Positions 1-11,553 of a stretch of DNA of 64,000 nucleotides are shown piece by piece (position 1 is the stretch's first letter; each line of letters starts with the position of its first letter). A program made the translations under genes and the position numbers. Below the pieces are notes generated by a model, which made no database searches, was not told where the DNA came from, and worked only from the letters and a program-made list of their open reading frames with translations. The stretch is from Haberlea rhodopensis (Eukaryota > Streptophyta > Magnoliopsida > Lamiales > Gesneriaceae): contig CAJQUN010001336.1 in assembly GCA_907163345.1 (NCBI GenBank), positions 1-64,000 of the forward strand, in the 5' to 3' direction.

Positions 1-1341
1 ATTTGTAAGGTGTATTGTAGTAATGAACTTTGGAATATATCAGATGCATCCAACTACCTTCCGAATTGACATGGCACAGGGCAATTACTATGGCCAAGTT
101 GTTCAAATTATTATCTTATATTTTTTAAGCGTATTTTTGTAGTTCTGGGAGACGTACAAAATTATCTATTCCAATTATTCTATCTTAATGATCAGAGAAG
201 GATTTCTTGGTAAGTTAACTTTATCCTTCTTTCTTACCTTTACAGGAACCTGAAACATTATTACGAGGGTATAATGACAGTAATTAGACATGTAATGGAA
301 GCTTATTCAATGATGAATCCCATCTTGTAAATTACTAGGTTATGTCAGTTGATGTGATTGAGACTCTTATCATCTGAGATAAAATCACCATGTCCAATGT
401 TTGTGGACTGATTAACATTTCATGACTGAGGTGGAAAATAGCACCTTATCTCAGGCCACCTCAGCACACGAATCGTTCGTGCGTAAATCATGGACACAAT
501 ATAGCACTCGGTCAAAGCCATGATGTAGCAAGTATAAATGCCCCGCGAAGAACTCATGTGTGCATTAGTGTTAGGCAACAATTACGGCAAAACAGACGCA
601 CATCGAGGGTAGATCACGGGCAGATTCAGTTAATGCTGGATACATTTACGGAAAGACATGCACAGGTTGTTGTTTGAGATTGGGCCATTATTCAGGAAAA
701 TGCCCCTACAAACACCCATGCTCTGCAGCAGGAAAGGAGAATTCGATTGCTCCCAAAAAATACTCTACATACACACCAGGTTCTTCGTATACTATAACGT
801 GGAATCCATTAAATTTGTTTGATCTCAATCCATTTGTTTTTTGAGCACTGACTTGATCGTCGGAGTGGCCACGTCGAACACCACCTCGGCGCCCATCTAA
901 CCGTTTTGTTATCAGGATTTCCACTTCGGGACGTTCTGCTCGGACAAAAAAATTTGTTGCTCAACATTGTGATCTGAAATCTTACAATCATATCTGCAAT
1001 AATGGATCATAATTCTGGACCGCTCGTCGGGCCTGATATGTGGTGGTATCACACCCTTCTCAAAGAAACCGTACGTGATACTCTCGCGTCATACGGCTCC
1101 GTCCCGGAATCAAGACCTTACTAAAGATCTGGATTAATGCTTGAAATATTCACCCTTATATGTACCTGACCTTATCTCCATTTGAAAGCTAAACTCTGAA
1201 TATTTTACTTTACAAGGTTTCGGGTAAGGCAAACATGGGCGGCTTAATCCCATAGCAAGTGAAATGTTTATTTTATGCCCCAAATTGTAATAAGACCCTC
1301 AATTTCTAGCACATAAGTTTATTAATTATAAAGTTAAATTT
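1..1341. other. Unassigned intergenic DNA
   Basis: I see no gene, RNA or clear transposon boundary here. Short open frames of 60-72 codons on the minus strand near 706-991 overlap each other in different frames and have no recognisable motif. The stretch around 400-1140 is less AT-rich than its surroundings and could be an old retroelement relic, but nothing supports a family name. Confidence 0.4.
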
Positions 1342-1594
1342 AAAAAAAAACATCTATATTTAATTGTAATAAGTAAATATATTGAATCACGTCGTTCCCT
1401 GTCTCTCTCCCACCCTAAAACAAAAAGTACATCCCTTGTATTGAATTGTTTTCAAATATGATTTTTTTTAAAAAAACATCTCTATATTTAATTGTAATAA
1501 GTAAATATATTGAATCACGTCGTTCCCCGTCTCTCTCCCACCCTAAAACAAAAAGTACATCCCTTGTATTGAATTGTTTTCAAAATATGATGAT
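1342..1594. repeat. Two-copy tandem duplication of about 126 bp
   Basis: The same stretch, including the words 'gaatcacgtcgttccc' and 'acatcccttgtattg', occurs twice in direct orientation, offset by about 126 bases (first copy near 1342-1468, second near 1468-1594). The copies differ by only a few bases, so the duplication is recent. It lies directly before the hAT remnant. Confidence 0.85.
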
Positions 1595-1960
1595 ATATTT
1601 GGTCTCGACAGATTAAATTCTTATATTGATTGTGATTTGGAAAAACAATGTCTTGATTTTGAAAGTTTTTTAAAAATGGTGTCTTTTGATATTGATGGCT
1701 TAAATTTATTGAAATTAACAGTCTTAAAAGATGTTGTAATGATAAATTTAATAAAAGAACTTGATTGCTTTCCCAATTGTTTTTACCATATGTAATATTA
1801 CGTACTATACCAATTACAAATGAATATATAGAAACAAGTTTTTCAAAACTAAAAATTTTAAAAAAAAATTATTAGAACAATTATGTCTCAAGATCGTTAA
1901 ATGTGTTAATTTTGCATAAAATTGCAAGAAGTAAGTTTTTAGTTTAATATGCACTACATT
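1574..1960 (+). pseudogene. hAT-type transposase C-terminal remnant
   Basis: The translation begins with FSKYDDIFGL, then an acidic leucine-rich segment with DIDGLNLLKL and IKELDCFPNCF. This matches the layout before the C-terminal dimerisation domain of zinc-finger-MYM-like hAT transposases in plants. The open frame ends at 1795. Past that stop the same homology continues in broken frames, with a relic of the conserved ERSFSKLK-type motif and a MSQ-type motif near 1885. No N-terminal zinc fingers or catalytic core are present. It is a truncated, frameshifted fragment and cannot encode an active enzyme. The family call is by eye. Confidence 0.6.
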
Positions 1961-2099
1961 TTTTTTTGTTTCAGCAAAGACCTTTATTTTTATAACTTGC
2001 CTAGGGCCTTCAAAAAATTTGAGCCGCCTCTGGTTTCTAGTAACATGTTGTGGCTTACTACTTTAAAATTGTGTATTATATACTAAATTGAAATATATA

Positions 2100-3887
2100 T
2101 GTTGGGTTTCGGAAACCAGAATAATCTTATTTTTGATGTTAACAAAACTTGTTATCGTATTGCTAATATGTTTAATCAAGTGTGCAGCTCATAGATTATA
2201 TTTCAAAGCTTGATGATGTGCTAAGAAATATTTTGAGTTTGGTTGCTGAAATGTGATTTCAACATCCAGTAGACCTCGAGCGCAGATGATTAAATCGATC
2301 ATATCTCATAGTTCGGACATCAAAACGATGTGTTTTCAAAGTTTTTGGATAGCCAACTCAATTTACTACAAGCCATATTTCAGGCAGCAGACCTGATTCA
2401 AATGTTTACATGACGAAAACATGTCTGCAAGAGCTTGCTAGTGCAAAGCTGAAACAACAGCAGACAAATTGGAGCAGCTGTGGTATATTGATCATAACTC
2501 TCAGCTCGCTTATCGAAACGGAACGATTAAGTATGGTTTGGAAAGATAAGATAAGATGAAGATCTACAAATCATCTTAATAAGTTGGAGACTGAATCGGA
2601 CGTTAAGATGGCCAAAAAGCTTCTGCAAATCACGCCATGTGCAGATACAATCAGCAAACTTACAGCATGAGCATCGCCTTGTATTTCGAGCATAACTCTC
2701 TCATACGATTGATTCTTGGTTCCATGAAAAGCTAAGAGAAAGCGCTACAACTTTCATGTTGATCACTTTGCCCAAAAATCAACGAATCAAGAGCCATAAC
2801 CAAGAGAACAGAACAACAGACTCTGTACAGCAAGGTTGGCAGCAGATCTTGAGCAAGCGGACTTCGAGCAGTAGAGTTCGATCAATCATTAGACGTCGAT
2901 CAGTAGACCTTGAGCAGTATAGCCAATCAGTAGACGTCGACCAGCTGACTCCGAGCAGCGGACTCGACCAGTAGACTACCCTGGAACAAACAACATACTT
3001 CCAGAAACAGCTCAGAAAGCATAATATGAACGTTGCAAGCTCGGGAAACTTACCAAAACTCTCCCAACAACTATATTATTGTATCTAACGTATATATCAT
3101 TATCTACGCGTTATTGGATTAGTGGGCGCCACAAGACAAATTAGTCGTACAAGGCCATTCGGCTTATCAGAGGCAATGGCCTATGTATACATGATTTGGA
3201 AGCTCAATAATATCTGATTGAAGATCAATCCAAACCTTCCAAAGCAAACTCACTTGAATTGGGGAATTTCAAAGAACAAATAGAGCAACTCCCCAAACCT
3301 TTTGTCACCTCTTTCAAGCTTATATCAGATCTGGAACTATATCATTTGTGCATTTATAGTCACTCTATTCATTGTATTTATGAGCTAAAATAGAAGAGTG
3401 AATATCATTGTAATAGTTGGTGATTTATTACAACTGGGTGATGTCTTTCCTTGTGAGACGTTAAAGAACATGCTCTTTGTGTTTCTGTGTGGGCTAGGAG
3501 TTTAGGCTATCTGTGTGGTATTAGCCTAAGTAGGTTATAAACTGAAAGTGTAAATCAAATATTCTAGTGTATCCTTCCATGAGATTGAATAAGGGGAGAC
3601 GTAGAAGCGTTTGTGCTTCGAAATTCCAGAAATAAATTCTTGTGTTATTTACTTTACTGCATTTATTTACCTTAGTATTTTTATATATTTTCTTGCATAC
3701 CTTTAAAATATCTTTCAATAGTTAATGGGTTATAGAGCGGGTTATGTCGAGTGTCTTCCGCTCGATTTTGAAACCGAACTCGATGTAATCTCTCGGTGTA
3801 ATTATTTCAAGAACACGAGCTATTGAAGCTCAAGTTGGTTGAACTCGCGTGTGGATTGGCAACCCAACTCCGGAATCGATCCTAACA
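2100..3887 (+). mobile_element. Solo LTR, Copia family A (TSD ATATA)
   Basis: It begins TGTTGGGTTTCGG and ends ATCGATCCTAACA, the same ends as the three LTRs at 9867-16648, and much of the length aligns to them by eye. It is flanked by a perfect 5-bp duplication, ATATA (2095-2099 and 3888-3892). No internal region or second LTR adjoins it, so it is a solo LTR left by LTR-LTR recombination. It is more diverged than the 9867-16648 copies. At about 2845-2975, where those copies carry a 30-bp minisatellite, it has only loose repeats of 'gagcag/gaccag' plus 'tagac'. A TATA-like 'ctatgtatacatg' lies near 3181. Confidence 0.85.
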
Positions 3888-3892
3888 ATATA

Positions 3893-5185
3893 GATTTTTA
3901 TATTTTTAAAACTTGAACCTCTAAAGTTCTACGAATATGATATATGGTTTTTGCACCAAACATTTATGGCCAAATGATAAAAATGTAATCCATTATCTGT
4001 TTTTATATATTTGACCTTGATGGTGTGGAGTTATAGCCACTATTGGGTGAAGTAATGTTCGATTCTTACCTCCAGGAGGATCAAAACAAGAAACTGATAT
4101 CAGTTGGCCACAAGAACATAAATATTTTTCTTTACATTTGTTTGTAAATTTTCTGTTCTATTAAGTCCTATTATGAAATTCGGCAAAGATATATTGTATT
4201 AAAAGAATATCAACCTCCATTTATCAGTGACTTCTACACAATTCACCATTCATAACTTTTTTCCAGATAAAGATGAGGCGAGATCGAAGGGTATGAACAA
4301 ACTCAGTTTCAGAATAGGTGAATTCCGACTAAGGCATTCCGTCGTGACGCAATTACTGCTAATAATGATATCCACTACTTTTTTTCCCCAATATGCTCTC
4401 TATGATTTTTGTTTTTTCAGCATAGATATAGTTCAGTGAAAATTTCAGTTGTAAGCAAAACATTTCAATTTATGGATAATATATTAGTTTTACGAATAAA
4501 ACTCTATACTTGGGGATTTAGTTTTTTTTTTTTTTTGAAATATATTGCCATTAGCGCGTTCCGATAACGGGGGCATGACATGACACCATATGTCATTTGT
4601 TGGGTTGCTTGCAATCACGAACTGGTTCATTGAGTGTTTGTGCAGCGCTTTAAGACGCAATAAGTTATACTAAGTTACGTACTAAGTTTTATTAAGTCAC
4701 GTACTGATGATCCGATCGTGATCTGGTGCATTGAGTGCGCCTGCGGCGCTTTATGATTAAGTTTTATTCACGTATTAAGTTTTACTAAGTCGTGAACGTA
4801 AATGTTAGGCATTTTTAATTCTCTGAAAATAATATAAGTCATTTTTAATAAATTCATACTATTACAAAACATGTTGAAACACAGATATAATATTTGGTTT
4901 TATTTTTCGAATTCATTATCTTATGATCAAATATTAATAAGGGCAAACTCACCTAAAATTTCTCCACCCAAAGTTTTCCTTAACTTCACTCCCTATGTAA
5001 GAGAATTTTTGTTTAAACTCCATATTGTCCTTTTCTCCTTTGTTTTAGCTCTATTGCTACCTCAAATGTCATAAAAGCCTTTTTTCTAAATAGCATGGAA
5101 CTCCCTAATTTTATGGGCCTTTGCAAAAAACCTCAAAACTTCATTTTTTAACTAATGAACTTTTTTCAACAAATAAAATTATAAC
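3893..5185. other. Intergenic DNA with a degenerate direct duplication
   Basis: I see no gene. Between about 4605 and 4800 a stretch is repeated in diverged form: 'cattgagtg...gcgcttta...aagttttatt' appears at about 4630-4700 and again at about 4733-4770. The short open frames near 4227-4439 and 4871-5074 have no recognisable features. Confidence 0.4.
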
Positions 5186-5190
5186 ATGTC

Positions 5191-6437
5191 TGTCACGCCC
5201 CGAGATCGAGGTCGATAACACCGTCTTTGATTCTACATATAATTCAAAATCAACAAGCCTCGTAATAGAGAAATCTACGAAAACCAGTCTATTATTCCAA
5301 AAAAATAAATAATTCTTACAAATATCAGTGGAAGCTTCATTAATGGTAGCGGCATCTTGAATAACATCATCTAATTCATTATCTCCAAAACTGATTTGAT
5401 CTTCGTCTTCGATTTTGAATTCGCTTTTATCTGGTGAGTGGATGTAAGGGTGAGCGTTTTGGAAAACACACAGCAAGTGGGGGCCAATCAATGTGACAAT
5501 ATAATACATATTCATAATTTTTCCAAAACATATATAATAATCGAACATAAACTGATATGAATGCATCTTAACATAATTGCTCACATCGAGCCATAACTTA
5601 TCATAATTGCTCCTATCGAGCCATAACATAACATATCATATCAGCAATATTTTTCGTATACGTTAAGCACAATAAATCCTCTAATTTCCTCTTGGTACTG
5701 ATATCAGTCTCTAGACTTAACCCTCCTAGGGATGAGGTCATGACATCGGATCACCCACGAATAAAGGGTCTGGACTTCCCAGAACAACGGTTAACCACCG
5801 TATCAGGTCGTGTAAACAGTTATAATCCCACCGCATCAGTGCCATAAAGGAATTCCCCCCCAATCAGATTTCGAAACTTAAAGTGCTTAAAAAATATAAT
5901 TGTCATCCGAACATCATAATTTTTACATAATTCACATATCGATTGAAGTTTCAAAACATATTATAGTTTTTCAAAAACGAAAGAAATATTTAACAAAAAC
6001 CTACTTACTGATATCAGAAACGATTCTTGCATGTTAATGGTTTTGGGTGCCAAAAACGCGAAGAATTTCCTCTCTTTTCCTTGCTGAAAATTTCACACCT
6101 TCTAGTGTGTGCTAGTGTGGGTTTCGAAAATTGTGTGAATTGTGAGATATTTGATTGACTCTTTACCTATTTATTAACTTGTTTAATCAAGAGTCCTAGT
6201 ATAAAACTATCTCTTGATATTATAATCCAATATTATCTATGCACTTTTTATTGTTTTAAAACTCTACAAGATTAAATCATATAAACTAAATATTATCTTT
6301 TATACAAATCAATATTATCTCTTAATACAATTCAATATTATCTAAACACTAAGTTATTGATTTAAATAAACAACCTTGAGTATTTTGGTTTACTAAAACT
6401 TTAGTTTTTGACTTAGTCGGGAAACCGGGTTTTCACA
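5191..6437. mobile_element. Solo LTR, probably Gypsy-type (TSD ATGTC)
   Basis: It begins TGTCACGCCCCGAGATCG and ends CCGGGTTTTCACA, canonical TG...CA ends, flanked by a perfect 5-bp duplication ATGTC (5186-5190 and 6438-6442). It is 1247 bp with no internal coding region beside it, hence a solo LTR. Read on the minus strand it starts TGTGAAAACCCGGT, similar to the minus-strand start of the split LTR ending at 55396. The 162-codon open frame on the minus strand inside it has no recognisable domain and is probably chance. The Gypsy assignment rests on terminal sequence style only. Confidence 0.8.
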
Positions 6438-6957
6438 ATGTCCATCATGCTTCTGTGTCACAATAAAATTTTGATAAACTGGTATATACTTTTTTGACCA
6501 AACTAATATCGCGTATCCCACCATGTTTTATGATAGCTCCTCAACAACCACACGATCGCAACCGATGGTTCGGCAATGGGGCTTTCAACAGTAAACAACA
6601 CATCACTAATTTATTTCATATAGGGTGTATAGTATAACCGGATATATAAAGATTTAAAAAGATCTTGGAAATAGAGGGGCAACAACATTTCTTTTATTTT
6701 GGAAATGTTTATAATATCTATTACATTAATACATCTTCTTCTGGGAGGTGACGAACTTGTTTAGCCTCGCATATAATGAGGCTTGACTCGAAATACATGA
6801 ACTAAAATATTACAAACATAAATATTACTGATAAATATTATAAATATAGAAAATTACCAAGCTATGGAAGTTGATTATTTTACAGCTTGGAGAATCTAAG
6901 ATTAATTTGTAAGAAAACAGAGGAGAATGGTCGATGTCCTCATCTTTCTTAGTGATT

Positions 6958-6972
6958 GGCCTTATATAGGCA
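6958..6972 (-). promoter_or_regulatory. Possible pararetroviral TATA box
   Basis: The minus strand reads GCCTATATAAGGCC here, followed by a region without long open frames. This is where a caulimovirid-type transcript promoter would sit, downstream of RNase H. It is inferred from position and the TATA match only. Activity is unknown and the provirus is decayed. Confidence 0.4.
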
Positions 6973-7681
6973 TGAATCCGAATTTCAAATGCGGATTCCA
7001 TATCTTGTTTAATGTTGAGTGCGCCCGTGAGTGAGCTTTAACTTTCACGTGGTTTGACATCTTTATCTGAGTGTGCCATAGCTTTCTCGTGAGTGCTGGT
7101 ACCTTTTGTCCTTTTGTACCTAACTTTTCTCGCGAGTGCACCATTATTGCTTTTGAGTGCGTTCAACAGCAACCCGCACTCACGTTAATTGTACACATGT
7201 CTCCTTTGTCGGTGAATCTTTACATTACTGGAATTGTGTCCCCGAGTTCTAGGAAACACGCTCTCTTGTCAGCAGGTCTTATTGTCTTTTCCCGCCTCTA
7301 CTCTGTCGGTTTGGATCGGAGCCTTTCCGAATTCTGGTTCTTTCTGCTTCGAGCACGCCTGGCAGATCCGATCTTTTCATGGCTAATATGCGCCATTTGC
7401 AGAATTCTGATAAGTTTCTTTACTTGTCGGAATCTTGTTTTTCCAGAGAATCCTTCTTTTTGTTTCGAAGAGTTCCTCAGGAATCATGTGGTTGTTCCTA
7501 TCATGTAATTCAGCAAGAATGTCTCACTGACTAAATTCTGAAAAACTTAAGTGAGTATTTGACTTTGTCCATTTCAGTTAGACAAACCCAATTCCCATTC
7601 TCGCCTGGTTGAAACTTTCGTCTTCCGCGATTGCCCACAACTAATATGGTGTGTCATCTGGTAACGCTGTTTTGATATTTT

Positions 7682-7882
7682 TCAAAGCGTTTCATCTTGC
7701 CATCTGAGCTTGATGAAATGAAAAGCTTCTATGAATCCTTTCTTTGCTGATTCAGGAGCCAATGAATACAACTCTAAAATATCGGCCTCTGGACAAATAT
7801 GGATTATTCGCCCAAGTCTCGTGAACTGCTTCTCTGATCCACTTGGATAGTTTTGAGATTTCAGATAAAGCTGTTGCAACAA
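7682..7882 (-). pseudogene. Unassigned open frame in the provirus
   Basis: A 66-codon minus-strand frame lies between the RNase H relic and the TATA region. It is rich in charged and aromatic residues (for example PEADILELYSLAPESAK). It is in the right orientation to belong to the provirus. I do not recognise a domain. It may be the end of the polyprotein or a remnant of a small downstream ORF. Confidence 0.3.
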
Positions 7883-8399
7883 TATAAACCGAAGCCATAG
7901 CTATGAAATTATATCATTCATGGTACATCGTTTGGATGGCTCCCTGATTTCATCCAAACCCTTGGATATTTTTCGGAGATATCAGCAATTATTTTTTCTG
8001 GGTTGATACCTCGTCTGTTTATTAGTTCTCCCAAGTGTGTTGATATTCCTGCATAGCACAATAAACTAAATCGCCGTTCGTTTGACACCTATAATTATCG
8101 GTCATTGGCCTAAGGTTCAACTCTCCGTCTTTTATCCCTAGAGGTATTGGGTTGACTTGAAGGTTCAAGCGGTTTCACTTGACCTTCAACAATCGCACAA
8201 CGTGTACATCCTCAAGGAATGCATCATCTGCAGCACTTGTGACAGGGGTATGTGAATCTCTTGCCTCCGGGTTAGATGAGTCTCGCTCTCTAAACACTCA
8301 TTTTGCACCGTTGTAGATGTGGCATGGAGGAAAAGACCCCTTCATGACATCGAACAAACGTTCTTGGGCATGAAAGCAAGCTCGTATATGACCGGAAAC

Positions 8400-8900
8400 T
8401 GATTCATGATCTGCTTGTTGAAGCCATCATGCGACTTCTGCATTGAGATAAAGAATCTCAAAATTCTCGATCAAGGATCTCCAGGTTCTCATTGAGATGC
8501 CTCAGCCTCTAATGGTATTGTTAGCAACGTGTCCTCCATCTAGTATTAAGAAATATTTCAAACTTCAAAGAATTCCTTTTCGTTGATATGTCATCTGATA
8601 ACTTCATTGTCTTGGAATAGGCCGCTAGAGTATTTGCATGGCACTTATCCATCTCGTGTGGCATTCATGAGAACTACTTGCCAACCAATGATCACTAGCA
8701 TCTGTATATAATAACAGGTCATCCTCGTTGTTTGGAAATGTAAGCTTTGGTAGTTGCCTGCAAACCTCTTTAAGTTGTTTAACAGCTTGTCGGTGATCTT
8801 CATTCCACTCAAACTCAACATATTTTTGAGCGGTGGACTGAACACCTTTATGTGTATTGCTAGATTGTTGATGAGCATTCCAGCAAATTAAACAACTCCA
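8400..8900 (-). pseudogene. RNase H relic of the pararetrovirus
   Basis: A TDASD motif, the usual RNase H start in retroelement polymerases, is encoded on the minus strand at about 8688-8705. It is followed by a CKYSSG-like segment and a YHxNEKE-like segment, as in caulimovirid and Gypsy RNase H. The reading frame changes several times and stops interrupt it, so the domain is dead. It directly follows the reverse transcriptase relic on the same strand. Confidence 0.6.
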
Positions 8901-9640
8901 ATAAAACTTTGAAGTTGCTTCAAATCCTTGAGATCCTTCAAGACATTTAAGAATGGTTCCAGATTCATCGATTCAACTCCAAGAACTCGATTTGTCTTGT
9001 AGTAATTACTATATTCTTTTCGGACAGCACTAACCCTTCCTTGTAGCAAACACTGAAAAAGATTTCCAAGTGTTTAAGATGTTCCTTCATGTTTTTTGAT
9101 GCGATGAGGGTGTCATCGATGTACACGAACATGGAACTGAAATAATCATTGAAGAGATTATCCACATTTCTCTGATATATCTAAAGAGCATTTTTCAATC
9201 CCATTGCCATGACATTCCAAATATAGTGTCCTCGTGGTGTGGAGAATGTTGTGAATCTTTTGCTAGCTTCCTCCATCCTTATCTGATAGAATCCAGACTT
9301 GGAGATGAACTTCAAAAATACTTTAGCATTTTTGATACAATTTACCAAATGTTCTCTACTCGGGCTTATAGTATCTGTCGAATTACAAGATTTTGTTGAC
9401 CCCTTTGTAGTTGATCACCAATCTTGGTTTTCATCTTTTAATTTCTCAATGGTTTCGAATAAGAAATCCTAGGCTGTTGTATGGAGAAATACCTTGAGAT
9501 TAACTTTAGGTCAAGGTGCTCCTTAATTATTATATGCATCTCCTTCCGATCTTTCTAGTTCATGTGGATCGGTCTGTACCTTACGAACTCATTTTCTTTT
9601 CCGGCTTTCAACTTCAAAGAAGCACTGAGCTCATTCCTAT
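8900..9640 (-). pseudogene. Reverse transcriptase relic of the pararetrovirus
   Basis: The catalytic YIDD box is encoded on the minus strand at 9112-9123. It is followed by the EHLKHLEIFF and GLVLSEK segments that come after this box in Caulimoviridae and Ty3/Gypsy polymerases. The intact frame spans only 9165-8965; upstream palm and finger segments (about 9640-9170) are broken by frameshifts. The absence of integrase downstream and presence of RNase H support a pararetroviral origin. The enzyme is not functional. Confidence 0.65.
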
Positions 9641-10428
9641 CCCACCAACCCAGATGATCTTCATTGTAGTTCATTTGAATCTTTTTTCATAGCCTCTAAA
9701 GTAATTTGCTCTTCAAGGGTAGCATCATGTTGTGAAATCTCGTCTTGTAATGCATTTTTCAGTAGCAACAGGGTTTCTGGGTCCAACTTCTTCTTCATCC
9801 TGTTCTCTGGAGGACATAACATTTTCTCCATCAAAAGTCTGATTATCCTTTTGGCTGGAACCTTGTTGTTGGGTTTTGGAAAACCGAATAATCTTAGTTT
9901 TGATGTTAACAAAACTTGTTTTTGTGTTGCTAACATATTTCATCAAGTGTGCAGTTCATAGATGATATTTTACAGCTTGATGATCTGCTAAGAAATGACA
10001 TTGAGTTTGGTTGCTGAAATGAGAATTCAGCATCCAGTAGAGCCCGAGCGCTGCTGACTAAATTGATCATATCTCATAGCTCGCTTATCGGAACGGAACG
10101 ATTCAGTATGGGTTGGAAAGCTAAGACAAAGATCTACAAGTCATCTTTGGAAGTGAAAGACTGAACCGGACGTTAAGATGGCCAAAAAGCTTCTGCAAGT
10201 CATACCATGTGCTGCTGCATCCAGCAAACATACAGCAGGACCATCGCCTTGTATTTCGAGTATAACTCTCTCACACGAACTCGAAATCGAGCGATTCTTG
10301 ATTCCGTGGAAAGCTAAGAGAAAGGGCTACAACTTTTATGAAGATCACTTTGCCCAGAAATCAACGAATCAAAAGATATAACCAAGAGAACAGAACAACA
10401 TATGTTGGGCAGCAGGGTACCAGCAGAC

Positions 10429-10738
10429 CTCAGACCAACTGGTACCAGCAGACCTCAGACCAACTGGATGACCAGTCCAGCTGACCAGACCAACTGGATG
10501 ACCAGTCCAGCTGACCAGACCAACTGGTGACAAGACCAACTGGATGACCAGTCCAGCTGACCAGACCAACTGGATGACCAGTCCAGCTGACAAGACCAAC
10601 TGGATGACAAGACCAGCTGACCAGACCAACTGGATGACCAGTCCAGCTGACCAGACCAACTGGATGACCAGTCCAGCTGACCAGACCAACTGGATGACCA
10701 GACCAGCTGACCAGACCAACTGGCTGACCAGACCAGCA
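10429..10738 (+). repeat. 30-bp minisatellite in U3 of LTR 1
   Basis: It repeats a 30-base unit built of 'gaccagtccagctgaccaga' plus 'ccaactggat', about eight to nine times with small variants. Two shorter leading units contain 'accagcagacctcag'. Because 30 is a multiple of three it stays open in several frames and gives artefact peptides such as a repeated MTSPADQTNW. It sits just upstream of the TATA box, so an enhancer-like role is possible. Confidence 0.9.
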
Positions 10739-10852
10739 GACTTCCAAAAATAGCCCAGAAGCAGAATATGACCGTTGCAATGTTTGAAAGCTTACCAAAA
10801 CTGTCCCAACGGTTATATTCTTGTATCTAACGTATATATCATTACTTGGGGC

Positions 10853-10860
10853 TATATATA
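10853..10860 (+). promoter_or_regulatory. TATA box of LTR 1
   Basis: The sequence 'gctatatatacatg' lies downstream of the U3 array and is repeated at the same offset in LTR 2 (about 13400-13407) and LTR 3 (about 15948-15955). The older solo LTR has a weaker form near 3181. It is the likely core promoter of the family. Confidence 0.6.
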
Positions 10861-11553
10861 CATGATTTGGAAGCTCAATAACAGCTGATTGAAGATCAAT
10901 CCAAGCCTTCCAAAGCAAACCCACTTGGGATTCAATTGATGAACTTCAAAGACAAAAGCTGCTAAATAAAGAGCACTCCTCAAACCTTTGGCACCTCTTA
11001 CCTTGTTGTATCAGATCTGTTAGGAGATCATTTGTGCCTTTGTATTCACTCTATTTATTGTATTTGTGAGCTAAAATAGAAGAGTGAATACCATTGTAAC
11101 GGTTGATGATTTATCACAACCGATGAGAGGTCTTTGTATGTGAGACATTAAAGAACATACATAGTTGAGTTGCTAGGAGTTCTAGTTGGATGGGGAATTC
11201 CCAACTGGATCGGGTTTGTACAACGGGATTGTATAAATCAAAGTCTTCTAGTGAATCCTTCCATGAGATGGAAGAAGGGGAGACGTAGAAGCGTTGTGCT
11301 TCGAACTTCCAGAAACAAATGCTTGTGTTATTTACCTTACTGCTTTTACATACTTTCTTGCATATCTTTAAAATGCCTTTCAAATGTGTAATCGGTTTTA
11401 GAGCGGGTTATGTCGAGTGTCTTCCGCTCGGTTTTGTAACCGAACTCGATATAATCTCTCGGTGCAATTATTTCAAGAACACGAGCTATTGAAGCTCAAA
11501 TTGGTTGAACTCGGGTGTGGAATGGCAACCCACCCCCGAAATCGATCCTAACA

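Larger units (their letters stand above)
6443..9866 (-). mobile_element. Endogenous pararetrovirus, 3' half (RT, RNase H, promoter)
   Basis: This is the downstream part of a decayed Caulimoviridae-like provirus; its upstream part is 16649-20576. In minus-strand order it carries a reverse transcriptase relic (about 9640-8900), an RNase H relic (about 8900-8400), an unassigned open frame (7882-7682) and a TATA-containing region (6970-6958). Frameshifts and stops are frequent, so no full polyprotein survives. No integrase and no LTRs were seen, which favours a pararetrovirus over a Gypsy element. Removing the inserted Copia element leaves about 7.3 kb between 6443 and 20576, the usual size of a caulimovirid genome. 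Boundaries are approximate. Confidence 0.6.
9867..11553 (+). repeat. LTR 1 of the three-LTR element
   Basis: It is 1687 bp, TG...CA bounded. A U3 minisatellite spans 10429-10738 and a TATA box (tatatata) lies at 10853-10860, about 115 bases after the array. It is identical in length to the other two LTRs. Confidence 0.9.

Noticed and set aside
5141..5629. 162-codon minus-strand open frame
   Set aside because: It runs across the boundary of the solo LTR 5191-6437, has no domain and lacks codon-like constraint. Most likely chance.
7071..7508. 145-codon plus-strand open frame
   Set aside because: It is antisense to the presumed non-coding part of the provirus and has no recognisable domain; composition looks random.
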